This document shows positions 9,865-21,540 of a DNA stretch of 64,000 bases, piece by piece. The first letter of the stretch is position 1, and each line of letters begins with the position of its first letter. A program made the translations under genes and the position numbers. The stretch comes from Hydractinia symbiolongicarpus (taxonomy: Eukaryota > Cnidaria > Hydrozoa > Anthoathecata > Hydractiniidae). The stretch lies in assembly GCF_029227915.1 (NCBI RefSeq), contig NC_079883.1, positions 3,844,001 through 3,908,000 of the forward strand. Reading direction: 5' to 3'. The notes below the pieces were generated by a model, which saw only the letters and a list, made by a program, of their open reading frames with translations, ran no database searches and was not told where the DNA came from.

Positions 9865-11355
9865 ACATTTTGCGAACTTGCGGTCCAAATAATTGTATTT
9901 CGCGATTTTTTCTCTACTTCTTATAGGAAAAAATATTGAAAAGCGAATTCTATCTGAGAGAATATTTTTTCTCAACAATATATTGAAACCCTGCATTTTG
10001 ACCCTTTTTGAGACCCTCCGCGAGTTTAAATGCATAGCAGCTTTCTTAGAAATCATTTTTACCACCAATATTTTACCTCAATATAACATCTTTGAAACCA
10101 TACATAACACCTCCAGGGGCCTGTCAGCATAAGATTTTGGGCAGAAGGGTATTAAATTAAATTAAGCCACAATTTGCTACAAAGCTACAGAGCTCACTCT
10201 AGTTCCGCAGTTTTAAGAGTTAGGAGCGTATTTGCTGAGGTGACAGGGAAATCGCATTCATTAATCGCATCACGGCGTCGAACCTCTCCAGTAGCTTCAC
10301 ATCTTATAAAATTCGACATACAATACTTTAAACACGTTTTTCTCGGTTGGCGTTTAAAATTGAGCTTGCAAAAATTTCTTTAGATCCAAGAGGTTCTGAT
10401 TTACATTTTTTCACGTTGTACGCGTCGGACACTGATTTTTTATTAAGGGTTTTTCCTTATTCCAGTAAGACTAGGCCACATCAAAATGTCCCTTTCATTC
10501 ATGTTGGAGCTGGAGTCCATAGAGATACGAAAACGCGCATCACAGCATTTAAAATCGAACCAGTTCTGCTTTTTTGGCCAACGCGAACGTCCCAAATGGC
10601 TTACTCGTAACTGTAGCAACAAATCTTGATTGTGTTCCACCTTAATGAGATAAGGTAGCTTTTTGTTTATTTCATAGAGGCTGGCTATATATTTATCATC
10701 AACAACAACAACAACACTTTTGCTTTTCTGCAAAGATCCACGAAGTTAATTTTAGTGTTAATTTCAAGGTAGTTTTCTTCCCTTGATACAATACGACCTT
10801 ATAATTGAATATTTTTCGACAAAATAACAATTTTATTTTATCATTTTAAACGTAGATTCCACTAAGGCCCACTCATTTTTATCAAAGAAATTACTTGATA
10901 TTCTTGACTCTTTTAAAAATTTGAAAATATTTGGTGTGGTACACAACGTTTCAACAAAATATTATAGTAAAATTGATGAACTCAGTAAGTTTGTGTGCTT
11001 CTTTATTTCTATGAAAATTTAAACATACTTTTGTATATATACTAGGCACCAGGCCTTAAAATATATGCATTTGTACAAATCAGATAAGAACTATATGCTG
11101 ACGATTTACAACAATAACAGTGCAATCACAAAGATAAATAAATAATAAAAATTAACAAATTAGAAGAAAGTGTAACTCGGTGATTGCCTAAAATAGAAAT
11201 TTTGGCGTGGTTAATTCTGGGGAATCGAAAATGTTTTTTTTTTCGCTTGTAGATTTAATTTGGTCTATTTAAAAAAATTCGCCTATCTCGCTAAATTTTC
11301 TTCATGCAATCTCTCAATAAGAATTTAATAAATTATATCCATAATGTATTATTCA
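9865..11355. other. Gene-free stretch downstream of BPNT1
   Basis: Several open frames of 69-117 codons overlap on both strands, with no family motifs and no consistent splice sites. The part adjoining 11355 should contain the BPNT1 3' UTR. Nothing else recognised. Confidence 0.4.
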
Positions 11356-14300
11356 CTATTTTGTTTTTTCATCAAATTTCATCTTTAAACTTTCTCGGAT
11401 ACTTTCAGGAATTTTCGACGCGTAGCTATCATGCTCGCTAGCTGTCCCTAATATGCCTGTCCAGTTCATAAAATATTTTGGAGCTGTCTTACTGTAATCA
11501 ATACGTTCATTCCGAATGTCTGTCAACATTCCACCCATAGCAATCAAAACAGCCTCGGGTGCACAAGTATCCCATTTTTTAGTGCCAGGAGTTGCGAATA
11601 CATAGGCGTCAGCTATACCTTCAATGACCTGCAATACTTTATAACCACAGCCACCAGTCCTTAAAACTTTATCGGGCTTCATGGCGTCAATTGTTTGTTG
11701 AACATTGTCAGTCATGTGTGACTTCGTAGTGGTAATGATGCGGCGTCCTGGAGGAGAAACAGTGGCGGATACGCCAAAAGCACCCAGGCCTACGACGCCC
11801 CATATTGTTCTTCCTTCATTTGAGAAAAATGGTTGATGCACAACACCAGCTATAGCTTTGCCATGCGCTGAGATACCAATCAGAACAGTCACGTGCTCCA
11901 CATGACCTACAGAAACAAAATAAAACAGTTGTAACCAAAAAGGCCAATGTGAGAAATATCTTACATAAAGCATTTATTATAGGGTTGGAAAGCTCTGAAA
12001 CGTAAAAACACTAAAATGGCAGTGGTGAACATTTAAAACTACGGAAAGTAATTTCAAAAAGGTAAACACAACATCTCGCATGAGACAATGTTTCATAACT
12101 AGAAGTTCATGGAAACATTCATATTCCAGGACGTTACAGCACTGCGAAAAAAACGATAGTAATACAAATTAGACGCAGCTTTTATTACCAACTTCAAATA
12201 CATGGTTAATTAGGGAAGTATAAATATCTATTGAAGGAGAACAGAGGTCAAAATTGACCTTTCGATTAAGGTAGGCCCTAGGCTACTGCAATTTAATTTT
12301 TTTGAAAATAATAGAGAGTTTAATAATTTACAGAGAAAAACATTTTTATACTTGACTGAGTAGCCACCCCAAGAATTAATAATATTTCCATAATTGTTGA
12401 GTATCAACAGAAATTTAAATCGCAAATCAATCGAAGATTACTGAAGAAAACTTCATCGTAATAAGGTACAGAAACCAATTAAGCAATTACCTTCGGTGAA
12501 TTCCTTTGTACCATCAAGTGGATCAACCCAAACAACAAGCTGTTGAAAATAAATTAGATTTAAAATCTCGAAAATAATAAAACTGCTGTTACTTTAACAC
12601 CATTCATTTTAACACAAGTCTCACCATGAATATATAGATGAGCATTTTAATTTCTCTGGTTAAAATGTTCAAACATCGTGTACGTGAGTTGTAAATAATA
12701 ATACACAGTATAGAACTGACAATAACATGAATATATCGAAACGCTTTTGCTTGAATTTTAAATATTAGTCTAATAGATTTTACACATAATTCTCTGGCAT
12801 ATTTTGATTATATTAATACAGTCTTCCCAATTAGGAAAATGTTTGGAAAATGTCTATTATTTTCAATAACTGTGCCAGACTACTGACAGTTACCACTAGT
12901 GAACTGGCTTGGCATACCACATCCTTCAGACCATTTTGGGCTATATTTCTGTTTTAAAACACGATCTTCTGTCAGCATGGATGAAGGAAATTTTATAACA
13001 TAAACCTAAAGCTTTAGAAATTAATTTAAAAACTAGATCACTGAATCTTATGCCAATTTTTTTTACTATTACAGTTATTAAAAAACCTACATCAGAAAGC
13101 TTTAGATTTTTAAAATTATCCGGACAGTTTTGTTTCAATACATCCTTATCAGGGTCTTCAACCAGCATTTCTTCACTAACAGCATCACAACCTTCCTAAA
13201 AAAATAAAAAAGAGCAACACCTAAATTTAGGTATTTTTGTCCATTTGATGTGATGTGGCATGCACTTGGCTGCGTAATATGGATCAGAATCTGTTAGCAG
13301 TTCTCGTAATCAAATGTAACTATTCACCTTAGGTAGTTTCTTTGCTACTTACTGCTTATTTTACAAAATAATAAAAAATATATATTAAAGTCGTTATAAC
13401 AACGTCATTCTTTAGGGATCTAAAAATTGGAATTGCATTGTACACATTTTCCTGGTGATTTTTCAAATTAAACCAACAAAGTGCTAAAAGAGGTTTTCAT
13501 TAGTTTTATTTCTGTTAATTATAGTTTATCACCAGAGGAAGCCCTGTAGTTTATCAAAAATAATTTCATACTTGCCGCATGCTTTAGACAAACAAGATAG
13601 AGCTGGGCAATAAAGTGAAGTGAAGCAACTATATAAAATCATTGCCTCGTAATCTTTTTGAGTAAAGACAACCCATAATTAAGACGACTATCACAAGTAA
13701 GAAAGAAGTGAAATCAAAATCGTTAAGTTTTAGACCAATGTTGAAAAAAAAAACAGTGACAAAAAACATGGCGAAAAAAACAAACAAACAAAAACAACTA
13801 CAACTACAACATCGACTATACATAATCCTGAACATACCTCTTCACCAACAATTAACAAATCAGGAAATTGTTTGGATAAAGATGCCACAATAATAGCTTG
13901 AGCTGTTCGATCAGCAGCAGTTTGAGGATCAAAATTACCATCTTTTACTGCCTATACATGAAATACACATGCATACACATAAAATGTCACCTAATATTTA
14001 TATTTTTTGTTTATAAAATGGTTGCTCACAGGTTTATTTTAGGCCACTTGCAGAGTAATTTTTCCACAGGCTAACAACTAGTATTTTTAATAATAGCCGT
14101 ATTTTGTCTGTGTGTCAGCGAGAAAAATGGTATGTTACGGAAACATGAAATGCAATATATATAAAGAACGGGCAACCTTACGACTGGTCTCTTAATAATG
14201 ACTGTTCGTCTGTGAGGAAAACAAAAGTTGTGCTACGGGCACACCAAATATTTATTCACAGAATAAGAAATGTAACATGTGTATATATATACAACAAGCA

Positions 14301-14686
14301 AATTTTTGTGGCCCTTACCTGGGCTAATATTTATCTGATTTATTTATTTATCATTAATATATATCCAATTCTGAAATACATCCAAACAAACAGGCTGTAA
14401 CGTTGAAAGTTTGAATGGTTTAGGCTTTATACGTTTAATCAAAATAAACAAAATCCATATTTAAAAACTTGTAAAATGCAAAAATAAAATACGAAATTTT
14501 ATTCATTTTTAAACTCCTAGCTTGTAATATATTGGGTGGATGTTACAGTTACATTACTTTAACATTTTAACAAACCTTATCAATTACACCAAGGTCGCCA
14601 GACTTCATTATTAACCGGATTGCATTTCCTGCTTTCCCTGCAATTGCAACAGAAGAGGCGACAACTTTCATTAAATTCGAAGCCAT
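11356..14686 (-). CDS. BPNT1: BPNT1, 3'(2'),5'-bisphosphate nucleotidase 1 (complete, 5 exons)
   Basis: Exons in transcript order: 14686-14576, 13951-13838, 13195-13091, 12539-12491 and 11906-11356. Every intron is GT-AG and phases agree, giving 309 residues (human 308). The enzyme removes the 3' phosphate of PAP and PAPS and also cleaves inositol 1,4-bisphosphate; it is Mg2+-dependent, lithium-sensitive and cytosolic. Visible evidence: start MASNLMKVVASSVAIAGKAG; metal-binding VGEE at 72-75; LVVWVDPLDGTKEFTE at 111-126, holding the D-P-L-D-G-T metal/catalytic motif; TVLIGIS after it; RTIWGVVGLGAFG; and KKWDTCAPEAV with the third metal Asp at 239. All catalytic residues are present. The short exon 4 (49 nt) carries the active-site loop. 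Introns of 0.6-0.75 kb hold only AT-rich sequence. Confidence 0.96.
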
Positions 14687-15913
14687 GCTGATACAGGTTA
14701 GTCAGCAACTGAAAAAACAATTTTTTAATACTGTGTACCACATAGACCTTTAACTGATACAAATATTGGTTCTATCTGCCTAATGTTTGATACTTTACTG
14801 AAAGCAGTTGGTGTGAAAATAAGAATGCCTGCTCATTTTAAAATTATATATAATAAAAAATTTAATAGCTTTCGTTATTGTTAGTATTTTGATAGCAGTC
14901 GAAACAGCAATCGGTCATTAAACATTGTCTGACAAAAATCAGTCTTGACCTGTCATTTTGTCCAGCATGTTTCTGCAAACCTAAATTTCACTTGCATATC
15001 TTTAAAAACAAAAATTTTGCATGCATAATAATGAGATATCATCATCATCATCATCATCATTCTCAACTTAATTTGAATAATAACTTTTTATTTTAATTTT
15101 CCTCATTTCTTTCATTTATTTCCATGTGCCATCATTTAAGGCTGCTCAATTTTGAGCATTAATGTATAAGCCCAGTTTGGTTACATAAACAACAGAAAAT
15201 ACTAAATATTTAACGACTACATAACATAGTTTAAAATTTCAAAGATAACAATGTTTATGTTATGAATATGCGGAACGTCATTCCAAATGTTAAGCTTGTT
15301 TGTTTTGTTTTTTTACTTAATGTTAATATTATGTTGGGAAAGTTTTAGAAACAGTATAATTGTTAAAGCTGCAAAAATTTTGTTTTTTTTATAGTTACTA
15401 ATTAAACCGTTTAAAAATTAAACACACACATTTCTTAAAAAAACCCTTAAAATTATGCACAGTTCAGTTACATTTATACAAAATTGATACCAAAGTATAC
15501 CACAACAAATATAAAAAGAAAAGAACCCTATCTACAATTAGATCCATAATCTATAGACCTTTTTGAATGTTTACAATTTACGAGGTAAGCCTTTCTGGCT
15601 CTAACAACTATGTGGCAAGCGAAGCTTGCTTAAAAAGGTCTATCTTAGCCCATTTTTTTCTAAGGAAGCATTGTTGAGTCCTTAATCTATTATCAAGTGT
15701 AGATGAATAACTTTTGATTGACATATATTCATATGCAGACGCAATTCTCCCAGTCTGCAAATGTGATACTTTTAAACCAATTACAGGTCCGTATTTATTA
15801 AGGTAGCCATTATGATTTGAGGAAAAACAAGTTCAAGCAGTCACCTCTTCATAAACTGATTTTTTTGTTTTCTAACTTCAAATGTGTCATATTGTGTAAG
15901 TGAGTTTTTGCTA
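14687..15913. other. Gene-free stretch 5' of BPNT1, with a short ATC microsatellite
   Basis: Includes the presumed BPNT1 promoter, though no TATA or other box could be assigned. An (ATC)n run lies at 15038-15061. Nothing else recognised. Confidence 0.4.
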
Positions 15914-16888
15914 CAGTACAGTCTGAATGCAATCTACCGCGTACACGTTAATATCACACCTTTGCGTGGAGGACAACAGTCGTTTGTCTTTTGTTATAAT
16001 TAAATCCCTTGAGCGTTTTGCGAGTTTATATTTGCGTGTTAAAAAACAATGCGCTCGCGAAGAAATATCTAAGCAATTATATTTCCTCTAATAGCGAGAT
16101 GCATTGTGTAAATGTATTGATAAGTTATTCCCTTAAGTATTAGCAATTAAATAATAAAAATCTTTCGCGAAGTTTTATAATACATTGCGCGAGAATGTAT
16201 TGTTGATTTAATTACTTAAAAAGATTCCAGCGTGTTTAATCTAAGAAACATACAAGAAACATTGTTCACAACTATTAAATGCCGCTTTTCGTTTTTAAAC
16301 TTTTAAAATGCGATCTAAAAAAACATTTCTATCACCGGTATTCGTTTTTAAACTTTTAAAATGTGATTAAAAAAACATTTCTATCGCTGCTTTTCGTTTT
16401 TAAACTTTTAAAATGCGATCTAAGAAAACATTTCTATCACTGCTATTCGTTTTTAAACTTTTAAAATGCGATCTAAAAAAACATTTCTATCGGCGCTCTA
16501 AAAAACATTTCTATCGCCGCTATTCGTTTTTAAACTTTTAAAATGCAATTAAAAAAACATTTCTATCGCCGCTTTTCAATTTTAACTTTTAAAATGACGA
16601 TCTAAAAAAACATTTCTATCGCCTCTTTTCGTTTTTAAACTTTTAAAATGCGATCTAAAAAAAACACTTAATTACTGCAAATAAAATTTTCAAAAGAGTT
16701 CGGGCAAAATAGATTGCTAAAATTGATCTTGCAACCTATTGTGATTAAACAATTGATCGAGTGGGGTCATTGTTTATCAGCGAGGCAATTATTTTCTTAA
16801 AAAAAAAAAAGCTATCGCAATGTTATTGTTCTGTGTAACTATTCATGCGAGTTTCGCGTCCGCGGTAGATTACATTCAGACAGTACTG
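15914..16888. mobile_element. TA-flanked MITE (Tc1/mariner/pogo-type ends) with internal minisatellite
   Basis: The left end CAGTACAGTCTGAATG (15914-15929, repeat continuing to 15941) and the inverted right end (16861-16888) agree at 26 of 28 positions. Both are flanked by TA (15912-15913 and 16889-16890). CAGT ends plus a TA duplication are typical of the Tc1/mariner/pogo superfamily. No transposase is inside. The centre is an AT-rich minisatellite, annotated separately. A related right end occurs near 23140-23160. Confidence 0.85.
16276..16665. repeat. ~53-bp minisatellite inside the MITE, 7-8 copies
   Basis: Each unit contains TTTTTAAACTTTTAAAATG, then a GATCTAAAAA-like stretch and ACATTTCTATCGC. 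ACATTTCTATC recurs near 16323, 16375, 16431, 16482, 16505, 16557 and 16611; one unit is shortened to about 23 bp. The same unit forms a four-copy array at 23468-23648. Confidence 0.92.
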
Positions 16889-17004
16889 TAATTTAGCTTT
16901 ACTTTAATTCAGATACTTGTATTTCATGTTTATTCAAGCTTTTTCTGTGAGAACTTGACCGTGAAACATCCGTGTTTCCCCTCAACCTAAAGTTCTACTA
17001 CGTG

Positions 17005-17110
17005 ACATTGGGGTGATGGCTCCATGCATGTGTGGGCGGATGTTGCCGGGAGTTGTCTAGCTTGCATAGCTCAAAATGAGCATTAAATACTCTAGGACTC
17101 TCCATCTAAG
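17005..17110 (+). mobile_element. SINE fragment, 3' half (second copy)
   Basis: Shares ATGGCTCCATG, GGAGTTGTCTAGC, TAGCTCAAAA and TACTCTAGGACTCTCCATC with the SINE at 3087-3340, same strand. The tRNA-like head is missing, as expected for a 5'-truncated copy. Confidence 0.75.
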
Positions 17111-17673
17111 CCATGGCCTCTCCTGGAAATAATAGGCAGGGTATATCCCTCGATATTAGTGAGGCTAGCCATGTAAAATGTGCACATCTCAGCAGCTAGC
17201 AACTAGGCTAACTTTTTTTACCAAAAAAGAACTCTGTGAGGATAATGGTGTCACCTCTAATAAAACTATTATTATAGTAAATATGGATTATAAAAATCCT
17301 TACATGTCAATGACTATTAGTAAACTAACAAGCAATGGCTGGGTAGTTGTAGTTTCTTTGTCTGTGGAACGAACTGAACTGAACAGATGGTGCTTATAAA
17401 ACTTCTATTTTTTGCGCATATGGCGCTTCGTTATATTTTCCACTACTTTGCATATTTCTACTTAAGGTCATACGTTTACATACCACGCAAAAAGAAGGAC
17501 CAAACATTTATAGCAGACCTGATGTCCCTCCGTGTGGATACAACAGGTGGTTTTAATGACATCAAAGCTCCTAATGTCATCTGTTTTATAAGTAGGAAAT
17601 TTTTCGATTTCCAAAATATATCATTTAACTCGCTGGAGCATCCAAAAGAAAAAAGAGTAACTTGATTTTACTA

Positions 17674-17813
17674 GGTCTTGGAATGGTTGCATTGTGCTAG
17701 ATGTGAAGTAGGCTCAGGCAACTTGATTTATTAGCCTAAACCCGGTCTTGGAATGGTTGCATTGTGCTAGATGTGAAGTAGGCTCAGGCAACTTGATTTA
17801 TTAGCCTAAACCC
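17674..17813. repeat. Perfect or near-perfect 70-bp tandem duplication
   Basis: GGTCTTGGAATGGTTGCATT begins at 17674 and again at 17744, and the 70 bp that follow are the same in both. The third start, at 17814, is already altered. Near-identity indicates a recent duplication. It lies about 160 bp before the first recognised Tigger exon. Confidence 0.9.
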
Positions 17814-17971
17814 GGCTCTGGTGTCTGTCAGATTTTTTAAGGGTTGCAAAATCTTTGATTGCTTAATAATTATTTTAGAAGATCTGATTAATTAAAAAAC
17901 TATTTGCCTGCCGAAAAAAATGTAAACAAAGTTTATAGCAAGTTATCTATACCCTCTGATGTTATTGTTAG

Positions 17972-20542
17972 TCCTGCAAAGTCAACAATATTCTGACCGA
18001 ACTGATTCTGGTCGGAAATGTGTTTTCGATGCAGAAACGGAGGCCCGGCTAGCTAAGTGCATTGGTGTTGTATGTAACCTTGGTTTTAGTCCTACGTTGG
18101 ATGAAATTTTGGTAAGCTAATAGCTGTTTTTGTAAGGGTTTAAAACTGAATGTTGGAAATTCTGTCACTATTTATATTTGTATCATCATTTAATTTATTA
18201 TTTAGGATCTTGTTGCCGAATACATCAAAGTCACAGGGACGATTTCACTCCAGTTTAAAAATGGAAGGCCTGGTTTGGTGTGGATAAAGAGCTTTATGAA
18301 AAGAAACGGACTGAGTCACAAGAAGGCTGAGATGATTAGTACTGCCCGTAAAGCAAACACATCCAATCCATTTATAATTTTTGATTTCTACGATCAATTG
18401 GAACAGGTAATATACGCTTTTATAGGAAACAGCGTTTATAATTTGACCGTGCATGATGTATAGTAAAATGATATTTTTAGATCTTCGAGAAATACCCTAA
18501 TCTGGATGCACAACGGATCTGGAACTGTGACGAAAGTTCTTTCCCAACTGATCCATCAAAAGGGAAAGTTGTCTCCGTGAAGGGACAGCGTGCCCTTAAA
18601 TTACGGTATGGCGCTGGGAGAGAAAACATCACTGTACTCGGTGTTTGTAATGCAGCTGGAGTGGCACTTGACCCTCTTATTATATTCACTGGAAAAAATA
18701 TGCAAAGTACGTGGTACGGGGACAAGGCTCTACCCAACACATTTTACGCCAAGTCTGAAAACGGTTGGATGGACACGGAAGTTTTTTCCACGTGGTTCGC
18801 CAAATTCACTGAGGACGTAACAGAAAGACCATTGTTACTGGTGTTTGATGGGCACCTTACCCATATCAGCATATCTGTCATTAAAAAAGCATTGGAAGAT
18901 GATATAATTATAATGAAATTCCCTCCACATGTTACGGATGTCATGCAACTCCTAGATGTTGCATGTTTTGGACCCTTAAAACGTGCTTGGGAGAAGCGCC
19001 TCCATTTACGCGTGACAACACATGGTGCTAAAAGCCAATTGACAAAGTCTGAGTTTGTCAATGAACTCTGTTCCATTTGGAAAGATGGCATGAAAAAAGA
19101 AAGCGTTATCAATGGATTTAGGAGTACTGGAATATGGCCAATTGACAGAACCATGTATCCAAAGGAACGCTTGGACCCAAGATTGTTAGCGAAATATTAT
19201 ACGTGGAAACAAAGTGGTAAAGCTCTTGATTGGTCTAAATTGTCAGACGGGTACGTTATTTTCTTTTGTGACTGATAAAAATGGCTAAACCTGTTGAATA
19301 AACATCTTGACTGAACATTTTTGTACTTTCAGACAAATCGATGAAGCTGCGGGTCTTGCGCAAAATCAAATCTCGCCATCATTACCACTGCCCGAATTGC
19401 AAAACCAAGCAGAATCTCCTTTATCAATATCTAATACCACACCTACAACCACCCCTAATGTAAATATAACTCCATCATCTCTGCCAGGCGGAAGTCGTGA
19501 TGAAACTAATGAGATGAATATCTTGTTAAAGCGGCTTGGACCATATCCATATACAGCACCTACAGGCTTCTGCTGGATTCCAAATGGTTGAAAGTTGTCA
19601 CCAATTAACCAGTCCACCCCAAAATCGACTGAGGTATTTGAAGAGCTGTTCCTCGATAAAGTAAAAGGTTCAGTAGATCAGCCTAAGAAAAGAAGACAAA
19701 AGTTAGATCTTAGCGGAAAGGTAAAATATTATTTAAGAATAAGTACATTAATGATTTTGCATTTCACATTAAAAATAACTAATTGATTGTCCATGTTGTA
19801 GGTTATTACGCAGAAAGAGCTGCTAGAAGAGCTTGAACGAAAAGCCCAGGAGAGAGAAGAAAGGGAAGCAAAGGCGTTGCTAAGAAAAGAAGAAAGAGAA
19901 AGGAAGAAACAACAAATTGCAATTGCGAGCAAAAAGGGAAAGCAGAAAATTACAATAAACAAGGAAGACGACAGCGATACCGATGAGATTACCTCGAGCG
20001 AAGAAGAAGATGAAGAAGAGGAAGAAGAGGAAGGAGAAAGAGAGGAAAGCGAAGAGGACGTTGTCCAGGATGAATCAACAGATACACTGTTGTCAATGGA
20101 AAAAACGTGGAAGTTTTTATATTCGCCAACAAAAGAATTCGATGTGGTTGGTAAATGGTACGCATGCATTTACGACACCAAGAGAGGTCCTAGTTTGTAC
20201 ATAGGAAAAGCCCTCACGCGATTTTTGTATGATGAAAACGGTGTTGCTGCAGGATTAGAGATAGAATGTCTGCAAAAAAAGTTGGGGACAGCTGACAACA
20301 TCCTTCGGGAAATAAAAAAAACAAGCGAGTTCAGAACAGCTGTAGGGGAAGATATCAACACCTTCGCTGTCCAAAATGTTATCTGTGGGCCGTTAACTGC
20401 AACTTTTTTGGGTGGTGACAAATGGGAGTTCCCACAGTATCCTCAAGTTCGAGAATTATTCGAAAGGATAAAAAAGAAGAACAGAGACGCAATGCATGTT
20501 TCGGAAAGATGCAAATGGGAGAGTAATTTAAATGAAATGTAG
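17972..20542 (+). CDS. Intron-bearing Tigger/pogo (CENP-B-like) transposase with C-terminal extension; one in-frame TGA
   Basis: Five exons join in phase through GT-AG introns: 17972-18111, 18206-18406, 18481-19250, 19333-19720 and 19802-20542. An upstream exon with the first helix-turn-helix and start was not found. Exons 1-2 encode the CENP-B-type HTH region (ETEARLAKCIGVVCNLGFSP; FKNGRPGLVWIKSFMKRNGL). Exon 3 is a DDE_1 domain with an intact Asp triad: WNCDESSF, LLVFDGHLTHIS and DVMQLLDVACFGPLK. It ends with FVNELCSIWKDGM and GFRSTGIWPIDR. Exon 4 is a Pro/Thr-rich linker and carries TGA at 19589-19591, where PNG*K strongly suggests a former Trp. Exon 5 has a charged coil, a long Asp/Glu run, then a globular region beginning VVGKWYACIYDTKRGPSLYI, which I do not recognise. 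Tigger genes are usually intron-free, so a retained host-like gene with a late nonsense change or a spliced transposon are both possible. Confidence 0.88.
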
Positions 20543-20779
20543 TTGTTGTATAACTGCCGGTATTTTCCCTGTTTAAAATAAAAGCCGAAGTTTCAAGGTC
20601 ATTTTCGCCACACTACACGTTGTATTGATTCAATTCCCTGTTATATTTTATTAGTTATTTCCATTGCACCTCTTTGAAATTATTGACGGTTGTAGTTCTA
20701 ATATTCAAAAAGATAAAAAAGGCACAAATAGACTAATCCAGACTACACCGCTACGTAAATAGCGTGCATAACCATTAGA
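20543..20779. other. 3' flank of the Tigger-like gene
   Basis: AATAAA-like signal (AAAATAAAAG) at about 20575-20584, 33 bp after the stop, is a plausible polyadenylation site. Nothing else recognised. Confidence 0.45.
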
Positions 20780-21065
20780 TCTTAGGTGCGTAACAAACTA
20801 TTTTATTAATTGCGCAGGGTGTTATAATCATTACGCACCTGCGTAAAGAATATAAAAAAATGCGTAATGATTAGAGTTTTTTCGATCTAATCATTACGCA
20901 TTGTTTTATGTGAAAAAGTGCATGATAGCGCTTCCATATGGTCCTCATATTTGGTGAATATGTTACAAGAAACTAATTTTGCATGAATAAAACAAAAGAA
21001 CAGCTTAACGATTAGAACAGCGACCGTAGTTCATGATTATTTAAAAAGTGCGTAACGATTACCTC
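20780..21065. repeat. Cluster of GCGTAATGATTA-type words with a 17-bp perfect hairpin
   Basis: AATGCGTAATGATTAGA at 20859-20875 is perfectly complementary to 20886-20902, with a 10-base loop. Related words lie at about 20787 (GTGCGTAAC), 20826 (ATCATTACGCACC), 20841 (TGCGTAAAG) and 21048 (GTGCGTAACGATTA). Repeated direct and inverted short words are typical of transposon subterminal regions. This may be an end of the Tigger element, but the matching left end was not found upstream. Confidence 0.6.
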
Positions 21066-21153
21066 ATCTGACTATAGTTGTTAAAGCCTGAGTACATATA
21101 CAATAACTTTTACCGTTCAGTTTAAATGTTTAGTTTTATTACATAAAATAGTT

Positions 21154-21540
21154 TTAAAAACCAGATGCTTTTCCGTATCTTTCAAAGACTTTCGAAATTA
21201 CCTTGCGTAAGTGTGAAATATACTTTTGGCATTTTCCTGGCATCACAGTCAACCATATTTCCGAAATCGTATTTTCTAATTCTTCTTTCATGTGCGGTTT
21301 ATACTCATTTCGAAAAAAAAATTTAGGCTGATGAGAAAAACAAATGTTTCTGAAAAGAATTAAAACTTTTTTTGCGCGATAAGAAAAAACGCTTGCAAGA
21401 AAAACTAAAACTTTTGGAGACTCGTCAGACAAAATGTCTGCAACATTTCCAGTTTGGTTGGACATGTCCGTAGCTCATTTCGAACATTTGTCGGACAAAA
21501 CATCCTAGATTTCCGTCTGGATCGGACACTTTTAGATATC
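21154..21540 (-). pseudogene. Possible DNA-transposon remnant: repeat-rich 5' end joined to a transposase-like C-terminus
   Basis: A 103-codon minus-strand frame (21465-21154) ends ISEIWLTVMPGKCQ, then KYISHLRKVISKVFERYG and stop. The W-x-C-x-x-Y-x-x-H-L-x-x-V-x-x-K-V pattern resembles the tail of some eukaryotic DDE transposases. The upstream part, with repeated GGACA and TTTGTCCGACAAA-like words (21440-21540), looks like terminal repeat sequence. Together they suggest an internally deleted element. Family not identified. Confidence 0.35.
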
